Both the position numbers and the translations under genes were made by a program. A DNA stretch of 64,000 nucleotides from contig NZ_LR215024.1 in NCBI RefSeq assembly GCF_900660605.1, positions 496,001 through 560,000 of the forward strand. Direction: 5' to 3'. Below the pieces are notes generated by a model. That model had not been told where the DNA came from, ran no database searches, and saw nothing but the letters and a program-made list of their open reading frames with translations. The DNA is from Mycoplasmopsis glycophila. GTDB taxonomy: Bacteria > Bacillota_I > Bacilli_A > Mycoplasmatales > Metamycoplasmataceae. Of this stretch, positions 21,813 through 33,339 are shown in pieces. The stretch's first letter is position 1, and each line of letters opens with the position of its first letter.

Positions 21813-23363
21813 TTAATTTTTATTTTCAATTTGGTCTGGGCGAGTTAAATTACGATCAAAAAACGTTACAGTTGGCCCATAATAAAGCAAATCACCAATT
21901 CCTTGTTGGCCATTTCTGTTTTTAGCAATTGTAATTGTAGTTTTAACGCCCGCTTTTCATGTTGAGTGATTATTTTGGGAATTATTATCCTCTTCAGAAC
22001 TAGATGTGTTAGGCATATTGTCGCGATGCAAGAAAATAATAATGTCGGCATCTTGCTCAATCGCACCACTTTCTCTTAAATCGTGAATTTGTGGCCGTTT
22101 ATCTTCTCTAGTTTCAACAGTTCTAGAAAGTTGAGATAAAGCCATGATTGGAATTTTTAATTCGAGAGCTAATATTTTAAGTGCACGCGAAATTGTTGCA
22201 ACTTCATTTTGACGATTACCATTATTACCATCGGTAGAAATTAATTGGAGATAATCAATAATGATAAAATCTAGTTGATTATCTAATTGTTTAACAAGTG
22301 TTTTAATTTTTCGAATGATATCGCTAATTTTACTTGTTGCAAGATCATCAAAGTAAATGTTCATTGAATCAATGTTGATGTTATAAAAATAATCAAATTT
22401 ATCTTGTAAGTCTCTTTGTGCAAAAAGTCTTTTAGGGTCTTGTAAAAATGATAGTGGAATTTGAACAGTTGAAGAAATGGTTCTCGCAATAAGTTCTGAG
22501 ACAGGCATTTCTAGTGAAATAAATGCAATATTTTTAGGTCTTTCATTTTCACTTTTGTTTTCCTGTGAGTTTAATGTGTTTACTAAATTATTCTTGCTTT
22601 TTTGATGTTGGAGAGCAATGTTTTTGGCCACATTGAGCGCAAAAGCTGTTTTTCCAATTCCTGGCCGAGCAGCAAGAATAATAAATTGACCCGGTTTAAA
22701 ACCTCTAATATATTTATCAAGAGTATAAAAGTGTGATTGGAGAACGTTTTGTTCAGTTTCGTTTCTTAAAATTTTAATAATTTCATCACGATATTCTAAA
22801 GCAGCTTCTTCAGTTGAGATAAAGTGACTATTTGAAAATTTATTTTGATTTTTTTCAGCTAAAAAATCATTAAAATCATTGATAATTTGATTAAAATTAG
22901 CTTCATCATTATTTTGGATCTTTTTGTTATATTCAACAAAGAATGATTCTAAATATCTCATTCTTGTTAAATTATTTAACTCTTCTGCATAGACGTAAAA
23001 GTTTTCTTCGTCTGCTAAAGTAGTAGCAATTGAGTTAATAAATTCATATGTTAATGCATTATATTCTAATTTTGCTTCGACTTTTTTATAATATTCAATA
23101 ATATCAGTATAAGTAAATCAAATTGTTGAATTAATTTGGCTGCTTTGTTTGAGATTTTTAATTAAATTAAATAACTGACGATTAGGTAAAATAAAAAACA
23201 TTTCACTTGTTAAAATATCGATCCCTAACGCTTGTTTTTCTTCGTCAATTATCATTATTGATAAAATCTTTTTTTCTAGTTCATTATCACTATATTTAGA
23301 AGATGATAAAGGTTGAATATGATCAAAACGATTGTTTTGAAATTTATGATTATTTCTTGACAT
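21813..23363 (-). CDS. dnaB: Replicative DNA helicase DnaB (516 aa)
   Basis: Unwinds DNA at the replication fork as a hexamer. The N-terminal DnaB domain starts near residue 20 (SDNELEKKILSIMIID); Walker A is AARPGIGKTAFALN; further RecA-fold motifs are IAFISLEMP, DFIIIDYLQLIS and ALSQLSRTVETREDKRP. Residues ~255-275 hold a low-complexity Asn/Ser/Lys insert. Length is somewhat above 450 aa, mainly from this insert and the spacer after IIFLHRDN. Its start overlaps the end of rplI by 14 nt, a usual L9-DnaB arrangement. Confidence 0.96.
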
Positions 23364-23808
23364 TTACTTTGATTTCAATACGTATAATAGCTTTTATATC
23401 TTTGTATAAAGTAGCTATAACTTCGTGATTGCCTTCTGAAACTAAATGAATTTTACTTAAAGCATGTTTGTCAATTTTGAAACCAAGTTCTTTAAGTTTT
23501 TTATCAACTTCTTTAGTTGAAATTGAACCATGAACATTAAGATTGTGATTTGCATCAATATTGGCATTTAATTCGAATTTTAATTTAACTTGTTCTAATT
23601 CTTCTTTTAGTTTTAAGAAATTAGTTCTTTTTTCGTGTTCGTCTGCTGTAAGTTGATCTAATTTTCTTTCAAGCATTTTAGCAGTTTGTGGATTATAAGG
23701 AACACCAAAACCTTTTTTTACTAAAAAGTTAGTTCCGTATCCATTTGAAACTTCAATAATTGTATTTGCTTTTCCATCTTTACAGTCTTTTAATAAAATT
23801 ACTTTCAT
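23350..23808 (-). CDS. rplI: 50S ribosomal protein L9 (152 aa)
   Basis: The N-terminal rRNA-binding domain (MKVILLKDCKDGKANTIIEV, GYGTNFLVKKG) is joined by a long helix to the C-terminal domain (VHGSISTKEVDKKLKELG). Normal length. It starts 2 nt downstream of the GdpP-like gene and overlaps dnaB by 14 nt, so gdpP-rplI-dnaB is a coupled operon. Confidence 0.97.
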   Translation of the reverse strand: MKVILLKDCKDGKANTIIEVSNGYGTNFLVKKGFGVPYNPQTAKMLERKLDQLTADEHEKRTNFLKLKEELEQVKLKFELNANIDANHNLNVHGSISTKEVDKKLKELGFKIDKHALSKIHLVSEGNHEVIATLYKDIKAIIRIEIKVNVKK

Positions 23809-23810
23809 AT

Positions 23811-25802
23811 TTATTTATTTCTCCCTATTGTTGTAATTGCATGTTTTATATTGTCGATAAATGTTTCTAAATCTTCGCCGCTTGTTGCTGCTGCAGTACT
23901 AAAGTGTCCACCACCTCCAACTGCTTCACAGATAATTTGAACATTAGTTTCGATTCCTCTAGCACTTAATTTGTAATATTTAGTACCTTTTAATTTTGCT
24001 ACAACAAAACTAGCTAATCTTCCTTCGATTTTTAAAATTTCATTTGCAGCTATTGAAATAACATCATTACTACATTCTTGATCTGTATACGCAAGATAGT
24101 AACCTTTTTTAATTTCGGCAACATTAGCTATGATTTCATTAATTTGTTTGTTGGTCTCTTCGTCAATTTTTAACATTTGCGAACTTTTGATTCCGTTTGC
24201 TCCTTTTGATTCTAATCAAGCAGCAGCTTGGAAGGTTCTTGGTGTAATTGCTTTTGTAAAAATAGTTGTATCTAAATAAATACCACTTAAGAGAACTTGA
24301 GCTGTACTTGTGCTTAAATCAACTTTATAATCTAAAAATGAAATTAATTCAGCAACTATTTCACTTGCACTACTTGCACTTGTATTGATATAAACATTTT
24401 TTCTTGAACAATAATCAACAGCTTTTGAAATTCTGTGGTGATCAAAGACAAAAATATTTTCCCTATTAGCATTAATAATTGATTCAGGATTATCAGTTCT
24501 TTCAGGATCTGAAGTATCAACAATAACAACTATTGTATTGCTGTTTGTAATTTTTTTGGCTTGTAAATTATTTTTGATAAACATGCTCGAGAATTTATCT
24601 TTATCTTTTTCAGTTAGCTGTTTTACAACTTTTTCTGTTGTAAAATCAAACGTATTTGAACCGATGTATGAGTTTTTACCATATGCTTTGGCGGTTTCAT
24701 AAATTCCCATGCAAGCACCAAGAGCATCTAAATCAGCTAATGCATGTCCATAAACAATAACGTTTTTAATTTCTTTATTGAGTAGAGCTTTTTCAAACTC
24801 ATAAGCAATTTGTTTAATTTCTGTTCTACTATTATCTGAAAGAATTTCTGAGTTTGAACCAAAATAAATTGGTGGTTCAATATTCGAAAAGATAGTAACT
24901 TGATCTCCACCACGGTTTTGAGCTTGTACTAATGCTTTTTTAGCTTGCTCAATTTTTTCCTTGAATGAAGACCAACCATGAGCAAAACCGACACTTAATG
25001 ATAATTTGTCAATATTTTCATTTTTGATTCTTTTGCTAATGTCCATTAGTCCATTGAATTCTTCTTTTATCATCTGTTGAAGTGAATTTTCGTTTGTAAA
25101 GACAACGAATTTTCCATTGGTATATTGACGATAAACAAAGTTATATTTACTTACATATTCTTTTAGAACATCAACAACTATTTTATTGATTGTGAAAATT
25201 TGTTCTTCGGATAAAATTGATTGGAAAAGTTGAAAGTTATCAATTTCAATTTCCCCAATGACTGGACTTTGTTCTCAAGCTTCTCTTTTGAATAACTGTT
25301 CTGTTGAAATATCTCTAATAACTATTGTGTTTGAAATTGGTCAAAACTGTGCTTCGTAAAAATTTCCGTTATTAGCGAATTCGATTTTGTTTTTAAGAAC
25401 TTTTCAATCATTTGTTAGTTTATAACTCAATTTATCAAAAAACTCTTCAACTGTATTACCAATAAATTCACTTGAAAATTCATTTTTAATAAAATTGCTT
25501 GATCAAATAATTTTTTGATCAAGGTTATAAACAATTATTCCAATATTATTATTAGTCATTATTTCTTCAATAAAGTTATTGAAGGACTTTTTAATAAGTT
25601 CTCTAGATTTGGTAAAGTTATAAATAGCAAAATAAAGTAATATTGAAGTAAAAATTAAAATTGTAATAATACCTACAGCAAAAAATAGTGATGCTCATGT
25701 GCTTTTATCACTTTTGATAAGAGCTACTATAAAGACGATCATTATTATTAAACAAGAAATTATTCCAAGCAAGAAAATTAAATTTTTTTGTTTTTTAATC
25801 AT
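23811..25802 (-). CDS. gdpP: GdpP-like cyclic-di-AMP phosphodiesterase, membrane-bound (663 aa)
   Basis: Two TM helices (residues ~7-60) precede a PAS-like region (~85-140), a degenerate GGDEF domain (~170-310, SLSVGFAHGWSSF) and a DHH/DHHA1 phosphoesterase (~345-650). Catalytic motifs are HALADLDALG, VDTSDPER, FVFDHHRIS and GGGGHFSTAA. The GGDEF domain lacks the GGDEF motif (NRGGDQV is a family feature at its end). Enzymes of this build hydrolyse c-di-AMP and so affect potassium and osmotic balance. TATAAT at 25846-25851 (minus) and GAGG before the ATG mark its expression. Confidence 0.93.
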
Positions 25803-25845
25803 GATTACCTCTTTAAATTACTTTAAATAATTAAATATTTATTTA

Positions 25846-25851
25846 ATTATA
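25846..25851 (-). promoter_or_regulatory. -10 box of the gdpP-rplI-dnaB operon
   Basis: TATAAT on the min strand in the context TAGTATAATTAA, 44 nt before the gdpP ATG. No good -35 is seen. Confidence 0.5.
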
Positions 25852-25893
25852 CTAAAATTTTATGTTGATTTAAACAAGACAGTTTTGATTTAA

Positions 25894-25919
25894 AATAAAA
25901 AAACTCAGCAATAGCCGAG
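25894..25919 (-). terminator. Terminator of the yebC-ZIP operon
   Basis: CTCGGC - TATT - GCTGAG with a run of seven T on the minus strand, about 6 nt after the ZIP gene stop. Confidence 0.8.
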
Positions 25920-25925
25920 CTTGTT

Positions 25926-26972
25926 TTAATGATTATGTGCATGAAATGATAAGATGAAAACTGCAAATAAAACTCCTGCAAAAAGAGAAATAAGAGTAAT
26001 AAATCATCTTTTTTTATTCATTTCAACATGATAGAATTCTGGGAAAAATTCAACAAGTGAAGTGAAAAGAAAAATTCCACCAATAATTGCCATAAATGCA
26101 CCTTGAGCATATCCGTTTGTTGCAACTGCTGAACCTGTGTATATTCCGATAAGCATAAAAGGGAAGAATAAAAAGTCCATTATTGTAGAAATAAGCAGTG
26201 AAGTTCAACGTCCGTATCCTGCATCTCTTAAGCGATAATAGAAAACAAGTTCTTCTGGTATCATGTGTAAAATAAGAGAAACAAAGTAAGCTAATGTTAA
26301 GTTATTAGTTGGTATCGCTCCATTTCCTCCGTTAGCAAGATAATCAATTGGTAAGCTTAAATTATAACCAATTAAAAATCCTTCCGGAATACGATGAGTA
26401 AGAAGCAAGGCGAGAGCAATTATTTTTAATTTTCCACTTATTTTTTGACTTAAAGCTTCTTCGGCTAACGAAATTGAATCTTCTTGTGTAAAGATATGAT
26501 CTTCGTGCTGGTGTACGTGGTGAGATCCATGTTCTGCAGAATGATCGTGAACAAAAATGCTCAATTTTTTATTTTTTAAAAGTTGTTGATTAATTCTGTA
26601 TGTAATAACAAATTTTAGAACAAATGAAAATGTTAATCCACCAAGTAATCCAAGAACAACTACCAAGATGTTGTAACCATATTTTTGTCAATCACTTTCT
26701 AGATTGTGAGATTGTAATGAAGTTTGTTCAATCGCTTCTCTTAAAAATCCGAAAGTAGCCAAAATTATAAAGAAACCGGTTGAAAAGGCATATAAATAAA
26801 CTTTTGTTTTGTGGTTTAATTTACTTTTAAATAAAGGGAAAAGGAATGAAATTCCAACAGGAATTAAAAGCAAAGCAAGCACAAAAAATAAAGCAACTAA
26901 AAATTTAGCTAAATTATAATTATTGTTTAGTGCAACCGTAAGTTGACTAATTCATTGTGATAAAAAATTCAT
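25926..26972 (-). CDS. ZIP-family metal transporter (348 aa)
   Basis: Probably imports Zn2+ or another divalent cation. There are about eight TM segments. A His-rich cytoplasmic loop between TM3 and TM4 (HDHSAEHGSHHVHQHEDH) is typical. Conserved metal-site motifs are ALLLTHRIPEGFLIGYNL in TM4 and SLILHMIPEELVFYY in TM5. The start ATG overlaps the yebC stop by one base (TAATG), so it is translationally coupled to yebC. The last TM segment ends with SFHAHNH. Confidence 0.92.
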
Positions 26973-27709
26973 TATTCTTGTGTAGTTTTAATATCGATGT
27001 TGTGGTAAACATCTTGAACATCGTCATCTTCTTTAAGTTTTTCAATAAAATCTAAAAGTTTGGTTTCTTTTTCAGCATCATATTCAACATACATATTTGG
27101 TAAATATGTTACTTCACACTGAATAAAGTTTTCGATATTTAAATCTTGTTCAAGTGCGTTTTTAAGTTCTGTAAAGTTTTCTGGTAAGCTTAATACAACA
27201 TATGAATTTTCTTCGTTTTCAATGTTTTCGGCTCCATTTTCTAAAGCTATCATCATAAGATCTTCTTCTGAAACTAATGATTTATCAATTTCGATAATAC
27301 CTTTTTTATCGAAAGCAAATGGAATTTGGTTGGTTTTACCTAATGTTGCATTTTGTTTTCTAAAATATGATTGTACATTTGAGGTAACTCTGTTGATGTT
27401 ATCACTGAGTGTAACAACGATAAATGTTGCTCCACCTGTAACGGTAGCGTTAAAAATAGTTTCAGTGAAAGCGCTTGCGTTTTTGTCACCTTTAGCTTTA
27501 GCAATTGCTCTTTCAATGTTATCTTTAGGCATGTTTTTTGATTTAGCTTTTGAAATAGCTAATTTTAAAGCTGGGTTTGTTTCAGGATCTGGTCCTTTTT
27601 GCGCTGCTACATAAATTTCTTTTGAAAGTTTTTGGAAAATTTTTCCTCTTGCAGCATCTTGCGCTCCCTTACGGTGAGCAATATTAGCGGCGTGTGAGTG
27701 TCCTGCCAT
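26972..27709 (-). CDS. YebC/PmpR-family protein (245 aa)
   Basis: Full-length YebC-family protein: MAGHSHAANIAHRKGAQDA, the AAQKGPDPETNPALKLAI segment and NMPKDNIERAIAKAKG. Family members act as transcriptional regulators or, in recent work on some bacteria, as translation factors that relieve ribosome stalling at prolines; which applies here cannot be told. SD AAGGAGAA precedes the ATG. First gene of an operon with the ZIP transporter. Confidence 0.93.
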   Translation of the reverse strand: MAGHSHAANIAHRKGAQDAARGKIFQKLSKEIYVAAQKGPDPETNPALKLAISKAKSKNMPKDNIERAIAKAKGDKNASAFTETIFNATVTGGATFIVVTLSDNINRVTSNVQSYFRKQNATLGKTNQIPFAFDKKGIIEIDKSLVSEEDLMMIALENGAENIENEENSYVVLSLPENFTELKNALEQDLNIENFIQCEVTYLPNMYVEYDAEKETKLLDFIEKLKEDDDVQDVYHNIDIKTTQE

Positions 27710-27722
27710 AATTATTCTCCTT

Positions 27723-28517
27723 TTATTCTATGTTTTCTGGTTTATAAATGTTATCACGCTTATGTTGTGTTGTTTTATGTTTATATTCAATTTTTGAAAT
27801 AGTTTCTTCTGATAATTTTTGTGAAACTAACTTTGGATTTGTTAAACGATTGTTTAAATAAAAATCTAAATCATCATAGGTAAAACCAAGTTCGTTTTCA
27901 TCTGTTTGACCTTCTCAAAGACCAGCTGAAGGTTTTTTATCGATAATTGAGCTAGGAACATTTAAAAGTGAAGCTAGGAACTTTACTTCACCTTTAGTAA
28001 AGTTACAAATAGGCAGAAGATCTGCTCCTCCGTCTCCAAATTTAGTGAAGTAACCAATGTAAACTTCATCTGCGTTATCGGTTCCTAAAACAAGTCCACT
28101 ATTTTCTTGTGCAATTGCATAAAGTGTAGTCATTCTTAATCTTGGTTTAATATTAGCAATTGCTAAATCATTATTAAGATTCAAAGTTTCTGAAATACTT
28201 AAAAAAGTATTTGTTAAATCAACTCTTTTAAATGAATCGTTAAATGCCTTTTCAAGTTCGCTAATATGTGATAAATCACTTTCAGTCATTGAAATGATTG
28301 GCATTACAACTGCGATTGTATTATTAGGAAATACTCTTTTAGCAATAGCATAAACAAGAGCTGAATCAATTCCTCCACTAATTCCTACAATTAAATTTTT
28401 TGCATTTGCAGCTTCTACTTTTTCTTTTAAGAAATTTTCTACTTTTTCGATATATTTTAAAGCTATTTCTTTGCTATAAACAGGTTTATTTTCTAAATAT
28501 TGAGTTATTTTACTCAT
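27723..28517 (-). CDS. nadE: NH3-dependent NAD+ synthetase (264 aa)
   Basis: Makes NAD+ from deamido-NAD with ATP and ammonia. The PP-loop is VGISGGIDSALV (residues ~42-53); further motifs are PRLRMTTLYAIAQ, VLGTDNADE and TKFGDGGADLLPI, plus a C-terminal DENELGFTYDDLD. The short form lacks a glutaminase domain. I chose ATG at 28517 (MSKITQ) because AAAGG lies 8-12 nt upstream; an upstream GTG at 28526 would touch the SD. Confidence 0.95.
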
Positions 28518-28585
28518 TTTAAACACCTTTCAAATTATGTGATAAATTATTTATTATTTTACAATATTTTCGCCTCAAAATAAAG

Positions 28586-28607
28586 AAAAACTCCGCTAAT
28601 CGGAGTT
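28586..28607 (-). terminator. Terminator of rpsT
   Basis: AACTCCG - 5 nt - CGGAGTT with a T run on the minus strand, 20 nt past the rpsT stop. Confidence 0.85.
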
Positions 28608-28628
28608 GTTTCGAATATAATCGAAAGA

Positions 28629-28889
28629 TTATTTGTTTGAGTTAACAAATTGATCTAAACGTGAGTGTTTTCTAGCACCTTTGTTTGCGTGAAATACACC
28701 TTTTGAAACAGCTTTAGCAATTGTTTTGTGTGCAAATGCTACTAATGCTTCTGCGTTTTCAGCTTTAGCTAAAACAGCTTCTCTTGCTTTTCTAATAGCA
28801 GTTTTAACACGAGATTTCATAGCTGCGTTTTTTACACGAGCAGCTTCCATTTTAGCGATGCTTTTAACTTTAGATTTAATGTTTGCCAT
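28629..28889 (-). CDS. rpsT: 30S ribosomal protein S20 (86 aa)
   Basis: Typical S20: MANIKSKVKSIAKMEAARVK, MKSRVKTAIRKAREAV and the C-terminal KGVFHANKGARKHSRL. SD AGGGAGG lies 4 nt before the ATG. It is a monocistronic unit with its own terminator. Confidence 0.97.
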   Translation of the reverse strand: MANIKSKVKSIAKMEAARVKNAAMKSRVKTAIRKAREAVLAKAENAEALVAFAHKTIAKAVSKGVFHANKGARKHSRLDQFVNSNK

Positions 28890-28946
28890 TTAAACCTCCC
28901 TTTTTCTTTATAAAATTTGAAAAATCTGTTATATTATACAATTTTT

Positions 28947-29729
28947 TTAAATAAAATTATTGATTTTAAAATGTTTATTATATTCTTCGATTTTAGTTTT
29001 TAAAGCTTCATTCTTTTCAGATATTTCTCAATGGTCATTTTTGATTGCTTCATAGTTTTCTCAAGTTTCATAGAAAACAAGATCAAAGAAATATAATTCA
29101 TTATAAGCATCAATTAAATTGATTCCATTATATTTAATAATAAATTCAGTTCAGTTATCAAGTCTTTGGTTAGATTCAATTGCCTTTTCGATTGCATTTG
29201 TATAGTTATCCAAACTATCATAAAACTCTTTGATACCTGCTGTTAATCTAACTTTTTCTGTTTCTGTGTATTCCGAATTTCTGTGAATATTACGATCAAA
29301 AAGTAGTGCAGAAGTTTCGTTTTGGTTAAATCCAAAAATATAGCATTTTGTCTCGAAAATGTGCTTAAGTTCCAAGTTTTGCAATTCTAATTCATCATAA
29401 ATTTCTTCAGAAGATTCTAAAATTTCAATATCAATGTAATCTTTGAAATTTTCAGCCATATATTTAGCATCAGGATTAATTTGAAGTAAAGCATAAACTA
29501 TTTTAGTATATAAATATTTATTTAAAAATCCAGGACTTAAAAATACTGCATCAAAATTATTTCTCTTTTTCGCAACCTCTAAAAGATATTGTTTAATTGC
29601 GGTGAAATGTGATGTAAAACGACTATAAAAACCGCTTTTAGCATTTGTTTTTGCAACATAAACAACATCATTAATTGTTCATTTGAAAACACCTTTAAGT
29701 GTTTTGTGTTCTTTTTGTACATATTTCAT
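28947..29729 (-). CDS. Unknown cytoplasmic protein (260 aa)
   Basis: Starts at ATG 29729 with no clear SD and ends at TAA 28947. The N-terminal part carries VVYVAKTNAKSGFYSRFTSHF and FDAVFLSPGFLNKYLYTKIV; the rest is acidic and helical (EKVRLTAGIKEFYDSLDNY). No signal peptide or TM helix is evident. I do not recognise the family. It ends 57 nt before the rpsT start and is transcribed toward it. Confidence 0.85.
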
Positions 29730-29783
29730 AATTTTAATTATAAAACAAATTTAAGTTTTACCAAAATTAGACTCTTTTTGAAT

Positions 29784-29818
29784 AAAAAAAGCAACTTATT
29801 ACAAAGTAATAAATTGCT
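29784..29818 (-). terminator. Terminator of the rpsF-ssb-rpsR operon
   Basis: AGCAATTTATTAC - TTT - GTAATAAGTTGCT stem (one T-G pair) followed by seven T on the minus strand, 13 nt after the rpsR stop. Confidence 0.85.
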
Positions 29819-29830
29819 AGTTGGAATGAA

Positions 29831-30088
29831 TTATTTGTTAATTCTTGCTCTAACGATTGTGTAAGGCATTAATGCAACAAATCTTGCTCTTTTAATTGCG
29901 GTAGCAACTTTTCTTTGGTGTTTAGCACAAACACCTGTTGTTGATTTACCTTTAATTTGTCCTGTAGCAGAAATGAATTTTTTAAGAAGTTCAACATTTT
30001 TGTAATCTACATAGAAAATTTTGTTTTCACAAAATTCACAAACTCTTTTTCTTCCTTGGAAAGCTTTTTTACGTTTTGTGTAAGCCAT
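29831..30088 (-). CDS. rpsR: 30S ribosomal protein S18 (85 aa)
   Basis: Shows the S18 core ([39 protein letters not shown]). An N-terminal CEFCENK together with VCAKHQ gives a CXXC-type set that could bind zinc. Last gene of the conserved rpsF-ssb-rpsR operon, 27 nt after ssb. Confidence 0.96.
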   Translation of the reverse strand: MAYTKRKKAFQGRKRVCEFCENKIFYVDYKNVELLKKFISATGQIKGKSTTGVCAKHQRKVATAIKRARFVALMPYTIVRARINK

Positions 30089-30115
30089 TTTTATCTCCTT
30101 AATTGAATAATATTA

Positions 30116-30679
30116 TTAATCTTCATCTGGAATTTTTGCACCACTAAAGTCCATATCAAATAATGAGTCAACATCGTGTGTTGCAACAGGGTTAACTTCA
30201 TCATCTAAAATAGGTGAACTGATAGTTGATGAATTACTTGTTCTAACTGATGAAAAATCGATTTCACTTGTTTGGTTCGCATGATTTTGGAAATTTGGTG
30301 TAAATCCTTTAGTTGCAAAATTTTCTGAATTATGATTAGAATAATTTGCATTTCTGTTTTGTGATGCTTGTCTTGATTCTAATAATCTAAAATTATTAAC
30401 TAAAACATCGAAGCTTCTCACTGTAGAATTTGTAGTAGCTGATGTATATGTGTTTGAGTGAAGTTCACCTTCAACAGCTACTAAAGCACCTTTGGTTGCG
30501 TATTTAGAAATATAATCTGCAGTATTTCTTCAAGCAACTAAATTTATAAAATCTGTTACATCTGAATTACCACGACGATTGATGGCTAATGAAAATCTCA
30601 CATAAGAAATACCATTAGATGTTGTGGCTAATGTTGGGGTTGCTGTTAATCTTCCAACTAAAATAACTGAATTAATCAT
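30116..30679 (-). CDS. ssb: Single-stranded DNA-binding protein (187 aa)
   Basis: OB-fold at residues 1-110 (MINSVILVGRLTATPTL, YVRFSLAINRRG, DFINLVAWRNTADYISKY, VEGELHSNTYT), then an Asn/Ser-rich linker and the acidic tail FDMDFSGAKIPDED, which recruits partner proteins. The final residues are DED rather than the usual DDIPF-type end, so the tip is unusual. ATG at 30679 has GAGG upstream; 20 nt from rpsF. Confidence 0.96.
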
Positions 30680-30699
30680 GTAACCTCTTTTCAATGAAA

Positions 30700-31110
30700 T
30701 TATTCTTGAGATTCGTTAGCTTTTCTTGTTTTTGGACGTGCTTTGAAAGCAGGTTTTTGTCCTTGAGCTTGTGAATCTTTTGAAAATTTATTTGATTTTC
30801 TTTTTCCTGAAAATCTGTTTCCTTTTGAGTTTAAACCTTTTTCTGAATCTAAATTGATTACTAATGTTCTTCAAACTTCTTTAATAATGTTTGCTCTACG
30901 TGTAAATTCAGCGATTGATGAACCTTCTGCTTCTATTTGAGCTAAAACATAAATTCCGTGTTTAGATTTGTTGATTTCATATGCTAATTCATTGTTTTCA
31001 AGCTTTTCAACTGATTTGATTCCGTTTTTGAAAACATCTTTTAATAATTCTTCATAAACAGAAACTTGAGCTTTAGGATCAATGATTGTCATAATTTCGT
31101 ATTTAATCAT
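30700..31110 (-). CDS. rpsF: 30S ribosomal protein S6 (136 aa)
   Basis: S6 fold at residues 1-90 (KYEIMTIIDPKA, VEKLENNELAYEINKSKHGIYV, EFTRRANIIKEVWRTLVINLD, Trp as TGA), with an extra 45-residue Lys/Arg/Gly-rich C-terminal tail. First gene of rpsF-ssb-rpsR, behind a structured leader. Confidence 0.96.
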
Positions 31111-31138
31111 ATTTTTTTCTCCTTATGGTCATAATCTG

Positions 31139-31195
31139 GGTTATTGTTTATTTTGAGAAATTAAAAGCACATCTTTGTGCAATTAGACAATAACC
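31139..31195 (-). promoter_or_regulatory. S6-type ribosomal leader of the rpsF operon
   Basis: On the minus strand a 9-bp stem (GGTTATTGT / ACAATAACC) encloses an inner hairpin (GCACA - AAGA - TGTGC) and an A/T-rich interior, 29 nt before the rpsF start. Leaders bound by the S6:S18 complex are widespread upstream of rpsF; position and outline agree. The -10-like TATATTATATAAG near 31215-31228 lies just upstream. Confidence 0.65.
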
Positions 31196-31362
31196 AAGGA
31201 GTATATTGAGATACTCTTATATAATATAACACATTATTATAATTTTCATAAGCTTTTGAGTAAAATCTTTCTAGACAAAGTTACTCATTTAAAAAGGTGG
31301 CTCTTAAAATTGCGGTAAAAAAATAGTTTTTGAAAAATTTAAAAAAATGTATATTTATTTGT

Positions 31363-33219
31363 ATGGAAAAATTAGTTATAGTTGAGTCACCAAATAAAGT
31401 TGAAACAATTAAAAAATATTTAGGTCCAGATTACCTAGTTCTTGCTAGTGTTGGACATATATTAAAAATGAAAACAACCGGAATCTTTGGTCTCGGAATA
31501 GACTTTGAAAATTGAGAACCTGAATATAGTCTAGATAGTACAAAAAGAACAGTTGTTAAAGATATCAAAGCTGCTTTAAAAGAAGTTGATCATGTTTATA
31601 TCGCAACTGACCCTGATCGTGAAGGTGAAGCAATTGGAAGTCATTTAGTTGAATATTTCAAAATTGAAGATAAATATTCAAGAATTAAATATAACGAAAT
31701 TACAAAAGAAGCAATCTTAAGATCAATCGAAAGAGCTGGAAAATTAGATCAAGCACTAGTAGATGCACAAAAAGCAAGAAGAATGCTTGATCGTATTATC
31801 GGGTTTAGATTAAGCTCATTGATGCGTGGAAAATTAAAAAATGCTCCTGGTACAGCTTCAGCTGGAAGGGTACAATCAATCGCTTTAAAATTGGTTGTTG
31901 ATCGAGAAGAGGAAATTCAAAAATTTATACCAGAAAGATACTCAAAATTACATGCTAAATTATTAGATAATGATGTTTTAGCATATTATTATAATGCAGA
32001 AAATCCATCAGATAGAAAAGATTGAATTTTTGATGAACAATTAGACAAAATTAAATCAGATTTTGAAAAAATGCCAAAAGAATTGCTTGTCGATGATGTG
32101 AAAATTACAACAAGAACTATTGCGGCAGTTCTACCATTTAAACAAGCTGTTTTATATCGTAAAAGTCCACTCAGTTCACAAAGTACTCAATCTGCAGCTC
32201 AAAAACTCTATGAAGGTTATGGTGATGGCGGATTAATTAGTTACCCTAGAACTGACTCAACACGTTTAAGTCAAGATTTTATTGACCAAGCTCATAAGTT
32301 TATTAAAGATAAATGAGGTCAAGATTATATTGCAAGCGAAATAAAAGGTTTTAGTGGTGATCAAGATGCCCACGAAGCAATTCGTCCCACTAATGTTGCA
32401 CTCAGCCCTGAAAGCGCAAAAGCTCTTTACCCTGAAATGAGTGAAGCAGAATATAAGATCTATAAATTAATTTACGAAACAACGCTACAAGCATTAATTA
32501 AACAACCGATTCGTGAAGTTAAATCTTATACATATAAAGCTAAAGAATATATTTTTAAGAATACTTATTCAAAAGTTAAATTCGATGGTTACTACGTAGT
32601 AACAGGAAAACAAGTTGATGATTTAGATCCTAACTATAATCTTGGTCAAATTGTTAACGTTGAAGAATTTGTGTTTGAAGATCACGAAACAAAACCTGCT
32701 CCAAGATATAATGACGGTTCTTTAATTGAGGCATTAGACAATATTAAAGTTGGTAGACCTTCAACTTTTGCTACAACTGTTAAAATAATTAAAGAAAGAA
32801 ATTTTGTTAATAAAGTAGGAAATACGCTAGAACCAACAGAATTTGGAATAATTGTAATCAAAAATTTAATTAAAGCGTTCCCTAATATTATTAATGAAGA
32901 CTATACTGCTGAAGTTGAAGAAGAACTTGATTTAATTTCTGAGTCAGAAATAGCTAAAAATAAAGTTATGATTGAATTCTGAAATAAATTTTTGGAAGAG
33001 TTTGCTCAAGCAGAAGAAAAAATTGAACCATATGAATTTAAACTTCACGAAATTGATGAACCTTGCCCTAATGATGGTGGTAAATTATTAGTAAGAAATA
33101 ATAAAAAAGGACAACAATTTGTAGCTTGTGGAAACTTTCCAAAGTGTAAATTCACAAGAAGTTTAACTGAAGAAGAAATTAAATTTTTAAATCCTTCAAT
33201 TGAAAGTGAAGAAGAATAA
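31363..33219 (+). CDS. topA: DNA topoisomerase I, type IA (618 aa)
   Basis: Relaxes negative supercoils by single-strand passage. TOPRIM domain at residues 1-110 ([36 protein letters not shown]); active-site Tyr in [15 protein letters not shown] (~residue 296); one C-terminal zinc-ribbon-like unit ([28 protein letters not shown], positions ~565-592). I prefer ATG at 31363 over an upstream in-frame codon because family similarity starts at [10 protein letters not shown]. There is no SD; TATATT 7 nt upstream suggests a leaderless message. Confidence 0.95.
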
Positions 33220-33238
33220 TATAATCACTATTTGCAGA

Positions 33239-33264
33239 AAAATCAGCCTAAAAGCTGGTTTTTT
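33239..33264 (+). terminator. Terminator of topA
   Basis: AATCAGC - 6 nt - GCTGGTT with six T, 20 nt after the topA stop. Confidence 0.8.
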
Positions 33265-33300
33265 ATTGTCTTTAATTAAGTAAGTTAAGCAAAATTAACA

Positions 33301-33332
33301 AAAAAAGCTCCTTTTAAATCTGGAGCTTTTTA
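33301..33332 (-). terminator. Terminator of the ABC exporter operon
   Basis: AAAAAGCTCC / GGAGCTTTTT perfect 10-bp stem with T-rich ends on both strands; ends the minus-strand ABC genes and can back up topA. Confidence 0.85.
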
Positions 33333-33339
33333 AATTTGA